64,000 bases of DNA from Schlesneria paludicola DSM 18645 (GCA_945862235.1 CAMAYU010000007.1:1-64000); one strand, 5' to 3'; counted from the stretch's first letter, positions 1 to 9,772 are shown. Made by a program: numbers and translations. The notes: generated from the sequence alone by a model not told the origin.

Positions 1-369
1 CAACAGGCGTTCGATCCGTGGCGTCAGGTCTACAACACCGAGCGGCCTCACGAAGCGTTGAGCCTGGAAGTTCCCGCGAGTCGCTATCGCGCCAGCGAGC
101 GTTCGTACCCGGAGACCCTGCCGGTGATCGAGTACGCACCCGACGTGCACGTCCGCCGCGCATCGCTCAAGGGCGTGATCAAGTTCGACTCGCGTTCGAC
201 CCGCATCGGCCGAGCCTTCAGTGGCGAGCCAGTCGGCGTGCGGCCCACTCCAACCGCGGGCCTCTATGAAGTGTTCTACGCCCACCAAACGCTGGGCCGA
301 TTCGACGTGAGCCAAACCCCACGCGGCAGTCCCGAGGTATTAAACATCCACCGCGTTCTCCGCGAATGA
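1..369 (+). CDS. C-terminal part of an integrase-core (IS481-like) transposase, truncated by window start
   Basis: Frame 1 reads QQAFDPWRQVYNTERPHEALSLEVPASRYRASERSYPETLPVIEYAPDV...; YNTERPHEAL plus P..RY is typical of the rve-core C-terminal end. Confidence 0.75.
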   Translation, partial: QQAFDPWRQVYNTERPHEALSLEVPASRYRASERSYPETLPVIEYAPDVHVRRASLKGVIKFDSRSTRIGRAFSGEPVGVRPTPTAGLYEVFYAHQTLGRFDVSQTPRGSPEVLNIHRVLRE

Positions 370-755
370 CCTGACCGTGACGAATGACGACCAGTCGCTC
401 ACTCCCCACAGTCGGTATCTCCGGCCACGCCGCAGACTTTGGAACCCGTTCTCGTCTCCTTCAACCTGTTACACATGTCCCCAGTTTAATAGAGAAGCAA
501 GCCGGGCCACCCCGCGGGTCCTGTCCTGCCAAGATCGTCCCTGCTGTGGAGCGATGATTGTTCACTCGCGTACGTAGTTGCCAATCATGGCTCCACCGAG
601 ACAAGCTGGGCGGAGGCCAAATCTTTCGTTCGTCATCGCTTCTAGCGGTCAATCATCGCTTCCACCGAGGCAAGCTCGGAGGGGAGCCTTCAAAAAACAG
701 TCCGTGTGACTTCAAAGCTCTCGCTTCGGGTTGGTGTCCTGTTGAAAGGAAGATC

Positions 756-2135
756 ATGTACACGACGCGCCGTTCACTGGGGTTGATGATCGCTGTCTGC
801 GGTGTCCTTGCCGGTGAAGTGTTTGCTCAGGGAAACAACAACCAGAACAACAATCAAAACAACGCGAGCGGCATCAAGGTGGATGCCCAAGGAGTGGTGA
901 GCTTTGCCCTCGCCAATGACAGTGCGGGAGTGCTCGATAAGAAGCGGCGCGAGGCGGCGGCGAAGAAGAACGCGGTGGGTGATTCCTCCAAGCGGAGTGA
1001 CCAACGCTTGGTGTCGTTGGTGAAACTGGAGAGGCGGGTTCAGGAATGCCTTGCCGAGGGGAAGCCGATCCCCGACGAAGTCTTCTATCTCGCGGGGCTG
1101 CAACGGATCGACCAAGTCTTCGTGTTTCCTGACGACAAGGATTTGGTGATCGCGGGACCGGCGGAGGGCTTCGTGCCAGATGCCGTCGGTCGGATGATCG
1201 GGGTCGAAAGTGGCAGACCCGCGCTGAGGCTGGACGATCTCGCCGTTGCCCTGCGGACGTTGTTCAAATCGCGCGAAGTCGGCTGCTCGATCGATCCCGT
1301 TCCCGAACGACTGGCCTCGTTGCAGAAGTTCGTTCAAGCGGGCGGACCATCGACCGTGGCGGCCGTCGAAGCGCGATTCAAACAGATGGACGACATCCTC
1401 GGCCTGCAAAACGTGCGCGTTGATGGCGTTCCCGCCGAGACTCACTTTGCTCTTTCGCTGATCGAAGCGGACTACCGCATGAAGCGGATTTCCATCGGCC
1501 TCGAAAACCCCGGCGTCAAAGGCTTGAAGAGCCATCTGGCGATGATCGGTGCCGGAGGAAACACGATTCAGCGCTGGTGGTTTGTCCCGCTCTACGACGC
1601 GATCTATCGGAGCGACGATGGTCTCGCCTACCAGTTCGAGGGCCAGCGCGTCCAACTGTTGTCGCAGGAGGAAATGTCGGACGCACAGGGCAACCGCTCC
1701 GCTGCGGCAACAACACGCCTTTCGACTCAAGCCTTCGCCAAGCAGTTCACCGAGAAGTATCCCGAGCTGGCTGACCGCTCACCGATCTTCGCCGAGTTGC
1801 AAAACCTGATCGACTTGGCGGTTCTCGCAGCGTTGATTCAAAAGGAGCGGCTCGATCACAAGGTCGATTGGAAAATGACGACCCTGCTCGACGAACAACG
1901 ATTCCTCGTACCGACCTATCCGACGCCGAAGCAAGTTCCGTCACTGGTCAACTACAAGCGCGCGGGGAGCAACATCGTGGGCCTCGTCGGCGGCGGAGTC
2001 ACCATCCGACCGCAACAGGTGCTGAACAAGCTGACCTCGCCCCCCGATTCCAAGGCCCCGCGCCTCGATGCGATCCGAACCACCGCCGCATCCGCCAAAC
2101 GAACCGACTCGCACCCGTGGTGGTGGGACCGTTGA
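756..2135 (+). CDS. DUF1598-type planctomycete secreted protein
   Basis: Start MYTTRRSLGLMIAVCGVLAGEVFAQ (signal peptide) inside ORF 558-2135; body pattern VFYLAGLQRIDQVFVFPDDKDLVIAGPAEGF...GVESGRPALRLDDLAVALR...GCSIDP. Confidence 0.8.
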   Translation: MYTTRRSLGLMIAVCGVLAGEVFAQGNNNQNNNQNNASGIKVDAQGVVSFALANDSAGVLDKKRREAAAKKNAVGDSSKRSDQRLVSLVKLERRVQECLAEGKPIPDEVFYLAGLQRIDQVFVFPDDKDLVIAGPAEGFVPDAVGRMIGVESGRPALRLDDLAVALRTLFKSREVGCSIDPVPERLASLQKFVQAGGPSTVAAVEARFKQMDDILGLQNVRVDGVPAETHFALSLIEADYRMKRISIGLENPGVKGLKSHLAMIGAGGNTIQRWWFVPLYDAIYRSDDGLAYQFEGQRVQLLSQEEMSDAQGNRSAAATTRLSTQAFAKQFTEKYPELADRSPIFAELQNLIDLAVLAALIQKERLDHKVDWKMTTLLDEQRFLVPTYPTPKQVPSLVNYKRAGSNIVGLVGGGVTIRPQQVLNKLTSPPDSKAPRLDAIRTTAASAKRTDSHPWWWDR

Positions 2136-2158
2136 TTCCAAGCTGCCGTTGGAAGTTC

Positions 2159-2284
2159 AGGGCCAGCGCCTTGTTGGGTCTGCAAAAAATATCGGGGGCG
2201 ACCAGCGGCGCTTCGCCGCGCCGGCCCACCATGATTTCTGGACGTTTTATGATGGTGGACCGGCGGTCGAACCGAGCTGGCCCC
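2159..2284. repeat. Dispersed ~126 bp repeat, copy A (inverted relative to copy B at 13852-13980)
   Basis: Reverse complement matches 13852-13980: GGaCCAGCTCG..TCGA.CGCCGG.CC.CCATC...AGAAATCATGGTGGGCCGGCGCGGCGAA.CGCC.CTGGTC...CCAACAAGGCGCTGGCCCTGA. Confidence 0.75.
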
Positions 2285-2407
2285 AATCTACGTTGAAAAA
2301 GGCGATGGCTCTGTTGGAACCTTCCGTGAAGTTTGCCGTTCGTTCTCGTGACTCGTACACTCCGGCCCCTCCCTGATTGACCTGCCGAGAATTGAAAGGC
2401 CAGCCTC

Positions 2408-3313
2408 ATGTCAGAACCAGTATCCTTTGGTTCACCTTCCGCGACTGCTCCTGCCGCCGCAGCGTCGTTTGTCATCAATGTCACCATGACCACGTTTCAG
2501 CAGGAGGTCATGCAGCGCTCGCTCGAAGGGTTGGTCGTACTCGACTTCTGGGCTCCGTGGTGTCAGCCGTGTCAGCAACTCGCGCCGGTGCTCGAGAAGC
2601 TGGCCGTTGAGTACGCGGGCAAGTTCACTCTGGCCAAGGTCAACACGGACGCCGAACCCAACATCGCGCAGGCATTCGGGATTCAATCGCTCCCCACCGT
2701 GATCGCGTTTGCGAATGGACAACCTGTCGATCAGTTTCAGGGGATGCTGACGGAAGAGCAGATTCGACAGTGGCTCGCGCCGCTGTTGCCTTCGCCCGCG
2801 CAGATTCTCGCGCGAGAAGCGGCCGCGTTGGTCGAGACCGATCCTCAGGCAGCCGAGTCCAAGTACCGCGAGGCACTCGCGCTGATGCCCGATCAGGATC
2901 CGTTGAAGATTTGTTTGGCGAGCGTGCTGCTCAAGCAAGGCCGACTCGACGAATGCGGTTCGTTGATCGCCGCTCTCGAACAACGCGGCTTCCTCGAACC
3001 GGATGCCGAGCGGATCAAGTCGGAACTCGAACTCCGCGTCGCCAGCGCCGAGAGTGGCGGAGTCGAAGAAGCCCGTAAGACGGCCGAGGCCGATCCGACG
3101 AATCTCGTCCTGCAAGTGCGAGTCGCCGATGCCCTCGCGGCATCGTCACAACACCGCAAGGCACTCGAACTTTGCTTGGAGATCGTCCAACAAGACTTCG
3201 GCGACGCTCGCACCGCCGCCAAGGACACGATGGTCAACATCTTCTCGATCCTCGGCCCCGCCTCCGAGCTGACGAGCGAGTTCCGACGCAAGCTTTCGAC
3301 CGCGCTTTACTGA
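2408..3313 (+). CDS. Thioredoxin-domain plus TPR protein (YbbN/CnoX-like co-chaperone)
   Basis: VLDFWAPWCQPCQQLAPVLEKLAVEYAGKFTLAKVNTDAEPNIAQAFGIQSLPTVIAF followed by helical repeats. Confidence 0.88.
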   Translation: MSEPVSFGSPSATAPAAAASFVINVTMTTFQQEVMQRSLEGLVVLDFWAPWCQPCQQLAPVLEKLAVEYAGKFTLAKVNTDAEPNIAQAFGIQSLPTVIAFANGQPVDQFQGMLTEEQIRQWLAPLLPSPAQILAREAAALVETDPQAAESKYREALALMPDQDPLKICLASVLLKQGRLDECGSLIAALEQRGFLEPDAERIKSELELRVASAESGGVEEARKTAEADPTNLVLQVRVADALAASSQHRKALELCLEIVQQDFGDARTAAKDTMVNIFSILGPASELTSEFRRKLSTALY

Positions 3314-3323
3314 GGAAGTCAGG

Positions 3324-3530
3324 AAGAGTTTGAACCACGAATCTCACGAATCTGAAGGCGGGAAGGCAAAAGTTACGAGAGACGAAGGCCCAACTGAAGC
3401 TGGCGATTTGGTGACGTCCTTCATTGACCGCGCGATCACTCGCCAAACGGACTGAAATCACAATCGCCTGCATTCTGCCTCCTCCTCTTCAGATTCGTGC
3501 GTATTCGTCTGATTCGTGGTTCAAACTCTT
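3324..3530. repeat. Palindromic element with 20-bp perfect outer arms
   Basis: AAGAGTTTGAACCACGAATC (3324-3343) versus GATTCGTGGTTCAAACTCTT (3511-3530), plus inner CACGAATCTGAAG / CTTCAGATTCGTG. Confidence 0.7.
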
Positions 3531-3672
3531 TGCCTCTCGCCTCAACTCGCCGCTTCAAAACGGTCTGATGCGTTCGTAGAATCTCGCCCACTGCCCGCCT
3601 GACTGATCCCGCCAGATTGCCTTCCACTTGATGCTCTGCACTTGATGCCTTCCGACTGAGGACCGATTCACG

Positions 3673-6600
3673 ATGATCTCTCACGCTCGTTTCGTTGCTG
3701 TTCTGATTGGACTGGGACTACTCAGAGCGACTGCGTTCGCTCAAGAGGCGGTTGATGAAGTGAAGGGGGCCATTCGTGCGACGGCGGTCGTCAACTTCTC
3801 GTTCGATGAGGAGAGTGGTTCGGCACTGGACACGGCGGCGGCAGGAGCGGTGCCAGATGAAGGAAAACTTGTCGGCGATCCGGCTCGTGTGGCGAGTCCC
3901 TTCTGGAATCAGACCGGCAAGAAAGCCGTGCAACTCGACGCAGCCAAGTCGCAATGTGTTGAGATCGCCGACGGTGCCGATGTCGATGCGACGAAAGCGG
4001 TCTCATTTGGGCTGATGGTCGTCAATCTGACCGAGCCAACCGACGCGGCCTATCACGGACTTGTTGCCAAGCGAGGATTGACGGCCCCAGCATCAACCAA
4101 CTACGGCATCAACTTCACGATGCAGGCCGACAACTTTCAGGTCTACATTCACGACGGGACCACGTTCAAAGTCGTCACCTACAGCACGAAGGCGGCGCTG
4201 CCGTATCGCAAGCTGGTCTATCTCACCGCAACGTTTCTCGTCGGAGATGCTCCGAAGCAAGACGACGACACCGACGAGGACGATGTCCGGATCATGCTGT
4301 TCGCGAACGGCGAACCACTGGTGCCGCTCAGTTCCGGCTCTGGTTATGTCCAAGGGAACCAGGCGTGGATCACGAACGTCAACGTGGCCGGGTTGCTCAA
4401 CTCGTTCACCACGACGATCGGTCGGAGCGAGCCGGGCCTTGAGCATCTGAGCTGCGTCGTCGACGAGTTCTCGCTGTTCGACAAGGCACTCAGCCCGCCT
4501 CAGGTGAAGCGGCTGTTCCTCGAAGTGGCGGGTAACAACGTCGCGAAGCTCATCGCCGCCGACAAACCGGTCCCGGCGATCGTGCCGGTGATTGGAAGTC
4601 TCTCTCAAGCCGGTCTGCAAATCGGCCAGACGACGCAGCTCATCGTGAACGGCACCGACTTGGGGCCAGACCCGGCAGCGGTCTTCCCTGTTCCCGGAGT
4701 GCAGTTCGCGGTTGCGGAAGGCTCGGTTCCGAATCAACTGAAGCTGAACGTGACCATTCCCGCCGATACAACGCCCGGCATCTATCCGCTGTGGGTGAAG
4801 TCGCAAGCGGGGGTGAGCAAGTCGGTCGCGCTGGCTCTCGACCGCTTGCCGCACGTCGCGGTCGGTGGCTCGACTCCTGCAGCGCCCGCCACGTTGCCTG
4901 CCGCGTTTTTCGGAATGCTTTCCGGCGGACAGCAGCATCGCGTTTACTTCAGCGGAACGAAGGGGCAGCGTGTCGTGGCCGATGTCGAACTGAAGCGACT
5001 CGGCGGCGCGGCCAATCCGGTGGTCGAGATCAAGTCGCCAGCCGGGACGCCGCTTGCCATCGGTTGGGGACAGAGTTCACTCAAGGGAGACGCGCGAGCT
5101 GAAATGATTCTCCCAAGCGACGGCCTCTATCACATCGAGCTGCACGACCTGACATTCGGCGGGCCGGGGCAGAGTATCTTCCGATTGAAGGTCGGGGATT
5201 TGAAGCTCGTCGATGCCGTGTTGCCTGCTGCCGCTGTGTCTGGGCCACTGGAAGTCGAACTGGTTGGGAGCGGTTTCGCACCTGGAACAAAGCTGGCGGG
5301 AATCTTCGCGTCGGCCAGTGAAAGCGCGAGCGGACTTCTTTCGTTACCGTTGGAGTCGGGTGTGGCCAGTGGTGTTCCTTCGATGTCCGTCAGTCGCGGG
5401 ACCGAGATTGTCGAAGCGGCCCGTTCGGCTGACGGTGTTCTTCAACGCGTCGATGCCACGTTCGCGCAGGCTCCCATCAAACAGGTCGCAATCAGTGGCC
5501 GAGTCGCCGTGAAGAACGAACGCGATCGGTTCTTGCTCAATGTCACCGCCGGACAGCGATTGAAGTTCACGCTGCAATCGGACTCGGTCGGCTCGACGCT
5601 CGAAGGTGAGATCGCCCTCTTCGCGAACCCGCCCACGACTGCCGTTGCTCAGACGAGCGACCAACCGACTATCGGCGATCCGTCGTTGGAGTACGTGGTG
5701 CCAGCAGGCGTCGCGCAAGTGATCGTGCAAGTCCGTGACCTCTTTGGGCGCGGAGACGCGCGCGCGTTCTATCGCCTCGTCATCGAACCGGCGGGGCAAC
5801 CGACGTTCTCGCTGATGCTCAACACTCCGACCGTGAACTTGCCCGAAGATGGATCGGCCATCGTCGAGATGCAGATCACCCGCGCGGGCTATGCGGGACC
5901 GATCAAGCTGAGCGTCGTCGGTGACAACAGCGTCGTGGTCTCTCCCAACGAGATTGCCGCCAACATGCAGGGGAAGGCGTTGCTGAGGCTGGTCCGCACG
6001 AACAAGCCCGCAGAAGGAACGGCTCCGCTGTTGAGACTCTTCGGCGAATCGGTCGGCGCGGACCCAGCCATCAAGCAGACTGCGCGGCTGCAAACGGGCG
6101 TCGTCGCCCCGACCTTCACCGACACAATGGCCGTCGGCACGATCCGTCCGTCGGGTCTCGGCATCGAGCTTCAACAGCTTCCCACCGTCCTCTTCCGAGG
6201 CGTGAGTCATCCGATTCCGATGATCCTCAAACGCCAGCCGCAAGCGGGCGAAGAGTCGCTCCCGGTGAAGCTGTTGCTCGACTCGACGGAACCCGTGCGT
6301 CGCCGCGATCCGAACAACCCGGCACCGGGCAACTTCCCACTCGTCGCGGCGGCTCCTCAAATGATCATGCCCGATCAACCCGAACTGGCGACGGTGAAGA
6401 TCGTCGTCCCGCTCGAATCGGTCGAGCCGGTGATCGACTTCGTGGTGAAGGTCGAAGCGACGCCGCACGTTTACTCGGATCGAGTCCTCGCCAGCGCGTT
6501 CTCGCAACCGTTCCGGGCCGAGATCAAGAACGCCGTCGCGCCGAAGGTCGATGACGCCACGTTGGCCGTCGTCGGTGAAGCCGATCACAAAATCACCGGC

Positions 6601-6843
6601 CTCCTGCAACGGACGCCCGGCTTCACGGGCCCAGCCGAAGTGACCCTCACCGGCCTTCCCGCTGGTTACACCGTCCAACCGGTCACCGTCGCGGGCGATC
6701 AGGACAAGTTCGAGTTCGTCGTGAAGGCCCCCAAAGTGGCCGCCGACACGCCGGTGGCTAACGTCAAACTGCGGGTCACTTCGAGTGGCAGCCTGCTCAT
6801 CGCCGAGATGCCGGTCAATGTGAAGGTTGTCGCGAGCAAGTGA
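3673..6843 (+). CDS. Large secreted protein with LamG-like and pre-peptidase (PPC)-like domains
   Basis: Signal peptide MISHARFVAVLIGLGLLRATAFAQ; VVNFSFDEESGSALDTAAAG...CVEIADGADVDATKAVSFGLMV (LamG-like); repeated PPC-like segments. Confidence 0.8.
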   Translation: MISHARFVAVLIGLGLLRATAFAQEAVDEVKGAIRATAVVNFSFDEESGSALDTAAAGAVPDEGKLVGDPARVASPFWNQTGKKAVQLDAAKSQCVEIADGADVDATKAVSFGLMVVNLTEPTDAAYHGLVAKRGLTAPASTNYGINFTMQADNFQVYIHDGTTFKVVTYSTKAALPYRKLVYLTATFLVGDAPKQDDDTDEDDVRIMLFANGEPLVPLSSGSGYVQGNQAWITNVNVAGLLNSFTTTIGRSEPGLEHLSCVVDEFSLFDKALSPPQVKRLFLEVAGNNVAKLIAADKPVPAIVPVIGSLSQAGLQIGQTTQLIVNGTDLGPDPAAVFPVPGVQFAVAEGSVPNQLKLNVTIPADTTPGIYPLWVKSQAGVSKSVALALDRLPHVAVGGSTPAAPATLPAAFFGMLSGGQQHRVYFSGTKGQRVVADVELKRLGGAANPVVEIKSPAGTPLAIGWGQSSLKGDARAEMILPSDGLYHIELHDLTFGGPGQSIFRLKVGDLKLVDAVLPAAAVSGPLEVELVGSGFAPGTKLAGIFASASESASGLLSLPLESGVASGVPSMSVSRGTEIVEAARSADGVLQRVDATFAQAPIKQVAISGRVAVKNERDRFLLNVTAGQRLKFTLQSDSVGSTLEGEIALFANPPTTAVAQTSDQPTIGDPSLEYVVPAGVAQVIVQVRDLFGRGDARAFYRLVIEPAGQPTFSLMLNTPTVNLPEDGSAIVEMQITRAGYAGPIKLSVVGDNSVVVSPNEIAANMQGKALLRLVRTNKPAEGTAPLLRLFGESVGADPAIKQTARLQTGVVAPTFTDTMAVGTIRPSGLGIELQQLPTVLFRGVSHPIPMILKRQPQAGEESLPVKLLLDSTEPVRRRDPNNPAPGNFPLVAAAPQMIMPDQPELATVKIVVPLESVEPVIDFVVKVEATPHVYSDRVLASAFSQPFRAEIKNAVAPKVDDATLAVVGEADHKITGLLQRTPGFTGPAEVTLTGLPAGYTVQPVTVAGDQDKFEFVVKAPKVAADTPVANVKLRVTSSGSLLIAEMPVNVKVVASK

Positions 6844-7000
6844 GATTGTTGCGGAGTACACGCTGGTCAAACGACCGGCGTCACTCCCGAGAATTCGCAT
6901 CGAACCAGTTCGCCGCGGTTCGCTTCGCCGTCTTGGACTTGCCATGTGTGGCTTCACGGCGGATGGCCCACTCCTCGCCTGCGAAGTGGGAATCAACGAG

Positions 7001-7609
7001 TCACGGGATTACAGGGCTATCTGGCGTCGGTCGCAGCAATACGCCATCTGTTGGCAAGAACGGAAGGCCCTGCGTCTGACCGTGCAATCGACAGAAGAAG
7101 AGCCGACCTTGATCTGGCCTTCCTTCGGGTGCGCCGGGGAGAAAGATCGGCCCCTCGAATTCAAGCACCTCATCGCGTTCAGGCACTTTGGCAGAGGCCG
7201 CTTCGTCACGAGCCATCTCCATCCGCAATAGCGGCTGGCCACCGCGCGTCACCTCGGCTATCGCAGGGAGTCCGACATCCACGCGGACTCCCGCGTAGTG
7301 ACACGGAGTCCGAAAGAGGATCCGTTCGACAAAGGCGAAGAACCGGATCGAATTGAAGGCTTGAACGAGGAACGCTCCGTCACGAGTCGTTCCACCGAGA
7401 GTTCGGCTGACGAACACGGAGATCGAAAGCTCTCGAAAAGTGGGGCCCATGAACCGGCTTTCTGCCGCGCAAATCAAAAGGCTCGCACGGCCACCCTCCT
7501 CCGTCGGGAACAGCCCTTCCCCCGCCAATCGCTCCAGCCAGAACGAGAAGTCCGCAACGCCTCGCAACGAAACTTCTCGCACGGGTGAGACCCCTACGTC
7601 GTACTTCAT
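7001..7609 (-). CDS. Hypothetical protein, possibly DUF2071/acetoacetate-decarboxylase-like
   Basis: Coherent ORF with FMGPTFRELSISVFVS...GAFLVQAFNSIRFFAFVERILFRTPCHYAGVRVDVGLPAIAEV. Confidence 0.55.
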   Translation of the reverse strand: MKYDVGVSPVREVSLRGVADFSFWLERLAGEGLFPTEEGGRASLLICAAESRFMGPTFRELSISVFVSRTLGGTTRDGAFLVQAFNSIRFFAFVERILFRTPCHYAGVRVDVGLPAIAEVTRGGQPLLRMEMARDEAASAKVPERDEVLEFEGPIFLPGAPEGRPDQGRLFFCRLHGQTQGLPFLPTDGVLLRPTPDSPVIP

Positions 7610-7650
7610 TCGTGAGCCTTAGTTGTCAGCTTGCCTAATCGGCATGGTGC

Positions 7651-8425
7651 TCACTTCGTGGCAGTAATGAGACGCTGCTGTGACCACACCAACTGACTCT
7701 CATTCAGTGGCGGTGCCACACTGCGGTCGTAGTGGAGCGTGTAGTCGTAGCCAGCGCGGTCGTAGGTCGTGGTGAAGACGGTTTGCAAATCGAGTGACAC
7801 GTCCGGGTCGCCGTCGGTCAGCCGAATGGGGGATCGTCGGCAGTGAACGATCCGGCGGCGACGCATAGACCTCGGCCATCGGTCTCCGTTCGGCACGCGA
7901 CACGAACGCGAAGTAGTCTCCCGGCGAAAGTGGCTCGACGGTCGGGAGTCGCTCGCCCCCGCGCAGCAGGTCGATCTCGATCAGGTGCGCGCGGCTGCGG
8001 AGAAGTGAGTTCCGTTTGGCGAGCTACTCGGCCCGACCATCGCGCGACGACTTATTGGTCGGCGAGAGGAGTTCGATGATGGCGACGGTCTCCTCGTTGT
8101 CGCTTCGGCGAATCGCAAGGTAGGGAAGCTCGAGTGGCTCCGTCATCGGAAGAGTGAAAACGGTCGGTTCGATGGCGACGGCGACACCGCCGTCATTGTC
8201 TTCCATCCAACCAGCACCTCGAACCACTGAGACTTCGGGAACGAATATCGTGACTGGCGTCCCATCTTCTTTGGCGAGATAGATGTCTTCCTCAACATCG
8301 ACCACGTAACGCGGACGGACGTGCGGCATCAACGCGTCGCCAATCGCGGCGATAAAGCGTGTGTGGAAGCCCTTCCACTTCTGGCCTTCAATAAACGGGT
8401 CCATTCCAGGGAACGGTGATGGCAT
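7651..8425 (-). pseudogene. DUF4058-family protein, disrupted by nonsense and frameshift
   Basis: MPSPFPGMDPFIEGQKWKGFHTRFIAAIGDALMP...IELLSPTNKSSRDGRAE*LAKRNSLLRSRAHLIEIDLLRGGERLPTVEPLSPGDYFAFVSRAERRPMAEVYA... continues after a TAG in the same frame, then resumes as LTDGDPDVSLDLQTVFTTTYDRAGYDYTLHYD in another frame. Confidence 0.8.
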
Positions 8426-8454
8426 AAGGACTCTCGGTAACAGCCTGTCCTTAA

Positions 8455-8531
8455 CGTAGGGTAAGCGTCTCGCTTGCCCGCTTTCTCAGAGCGAACTTGG
8501 GGCTGGTGGCGAACCAGACGCTTACCCTACG
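8455..8531. repeat. Inverted repeat, CGTAGGGTAAGCGTCT family
   Basis: CGTAGGGTAAGCGTCT (8455-8470) versus AGACGCTTACCCTACG (8516-8531); flank CAGCCTG shared with 47620 element. Confidence 0.8.
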
Positions 8532-8545
8532 AGCGGTTCGCGAAC

Positions 8546-9772
8546 TCACAGAACGCCCGTGTTGTAGTCCTTCGTTTCGGCCGTGTACTTCTCGTAGTAG
8601 TCGGCGATTTGCGAATCGACATCGAAGAGGTAGGCGAGCAGTGCGGCTCGGACCCACATGCCGTTGCGAGCTTGTCGGAAGTAGAAGGCGCGCGGATCGG
8701 CGTCGATGCTCGTGGGGATCTCGCCGAATTCCTCATCGCGCGGGAACGGATGCAGGATCGCGGCGTAGGGCTTCATGCGGGCGACGAGCTTGGAGGTGAG
8801 CCGATACGGGTTGAAATCGAGGTTGGCGAAGTCGGCTTCGTCCTCGGGCGAATTGTGTTCGCGTTGCAGCCGCGTCATGTAAAGGACATCCAGGTTCTCG
8901 ATCACCGACGACGAGCCGCACGGATCGTCGAACGTGGAGAACTCGCGGACCTCGGCCTTGCGGTCGATCAGGAGCGACTTCATTTCGGGAGCGATCCGCA
9001 GCTTCGGATGGGGTGGCGAGACGAAGTACATCGACATGTCGTCGTACAGAGTCAACAACCGCGACAGCGACCGCACAGTGCGGCCTCGTCGCACGTCGCC
9101 GCAAAATCCGATCTTCTTCCCGCCGATGCCGCGTCGCAGGCCCGGCTCGGTCTGACGCAGCTCTTCAAACCACGTCCATTTGCTCGAGTCCTTCGGGTGA
9201 TCGAAGGTGAGCGCCCGTTGGATCGTGTAGATATCGAGCAGCGCCTGCGTCGGGTGTTCGTCGGCACCGGCACCGGCGTTGATGATTGGGACACTGCGCC
9301 GCGAGGTCTCACCCAGATCGTTCATCAGGTACGCGCAGCACTCGGCGAATTGAGGCTGATTGCTGCGCATGATGACGATGTCGAAGTAGCTGCTGAACAT
9401 CCGCATCGAGTCAATCGGAGACTCGCGTTTGGACTCAGACGATGTCTTCGGGTCGCGAACTTCCGCGCACGAGACGCCGAGTAACTGACAGGCTGACATG
9501 AATGACAAGAACGTGCGCGTCGAAGGTTGCGTGAAGTAGAGCATCGCCTTGATGTGCGGCAGCAACTCGCGCAAGAACCGGCAGCCGTCTTTCGACTTGT
9601 GGACCGTGCGAATGCGGTCGGCGGTGCGAGTCACTCGTTCAAGAATCCCGCGTGTAAACTGGTCGGCGAAGATCACATGCCGCAGTCGTTCGCCCGTTTG
9701 CAGCTCGGGAATCTTCACGTTGATCGGTCGAGACAGGCGCGACTCGTAGTCGTAGAACTGCTCTTTCTTCAC
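8546..9772 (-). CDS. pyrB: Aspartate carbamoyltransferase catalytic subunit
   Basis: PSTRTFLSF, DEHPTQALLDIYTI, KIGFCGDVRRGRTVRSLSRLL, HPFPRDEE. Confidence 0.9.
   Translation of the reverse strand: MKKEQFYDYESRLSRPINVKIPELQTGERLRHVIFADQFTRGILERVTRTADRIRTVHKSKDGCRFLRELLPHIKAMLYFTQPSTRTFLSFMSACQLLGVSCAEVRDPKTSSESKRESPIDSMRMFSSYFDIVIMRSNQPQFAECCAYLMNDLGETSRRSVPIINAGAGADEHPTQALLDIYTIQRALTFDHPKDSSKWTWFEELRQTEPGLRRGIGGKKIGFCGDVRRGRTVRSLSRLLTLYDDMSMYFVSPPHPKLRIAPEMKSLLIDRKAEVREFSTFDDPCGSSSVIENLDVLYMTRLQREHNSPEDEADFANLDFNPYRLTSKLVARMKPYAAILHPFPRDEEFGEIPTSIDADPRAFYFRQARNGMWVRAALLAYLFDVDSQIADYYEKYTAETKDYNTGVL

Noticed and set aside
774-1730. 318-aa minus-strand ORF opposite the DUF1598 gene
   Set aside because: Shadow ORF of a high-GC coding region; Arg/His-rich translation with no family resemblance, while the opposite strand has a signal peptide and coherent domain text.
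5344-6996. 550-aa minus-strand ORF opposite the large secreted protein
   Set aside because: Antisense shadow ORF; composition dominated by R/D/H/L as expected for the reverse frame.
8474-9484. 336-aa plus-strand ORF
   Set aside because: Antisense shadow of pyrB.
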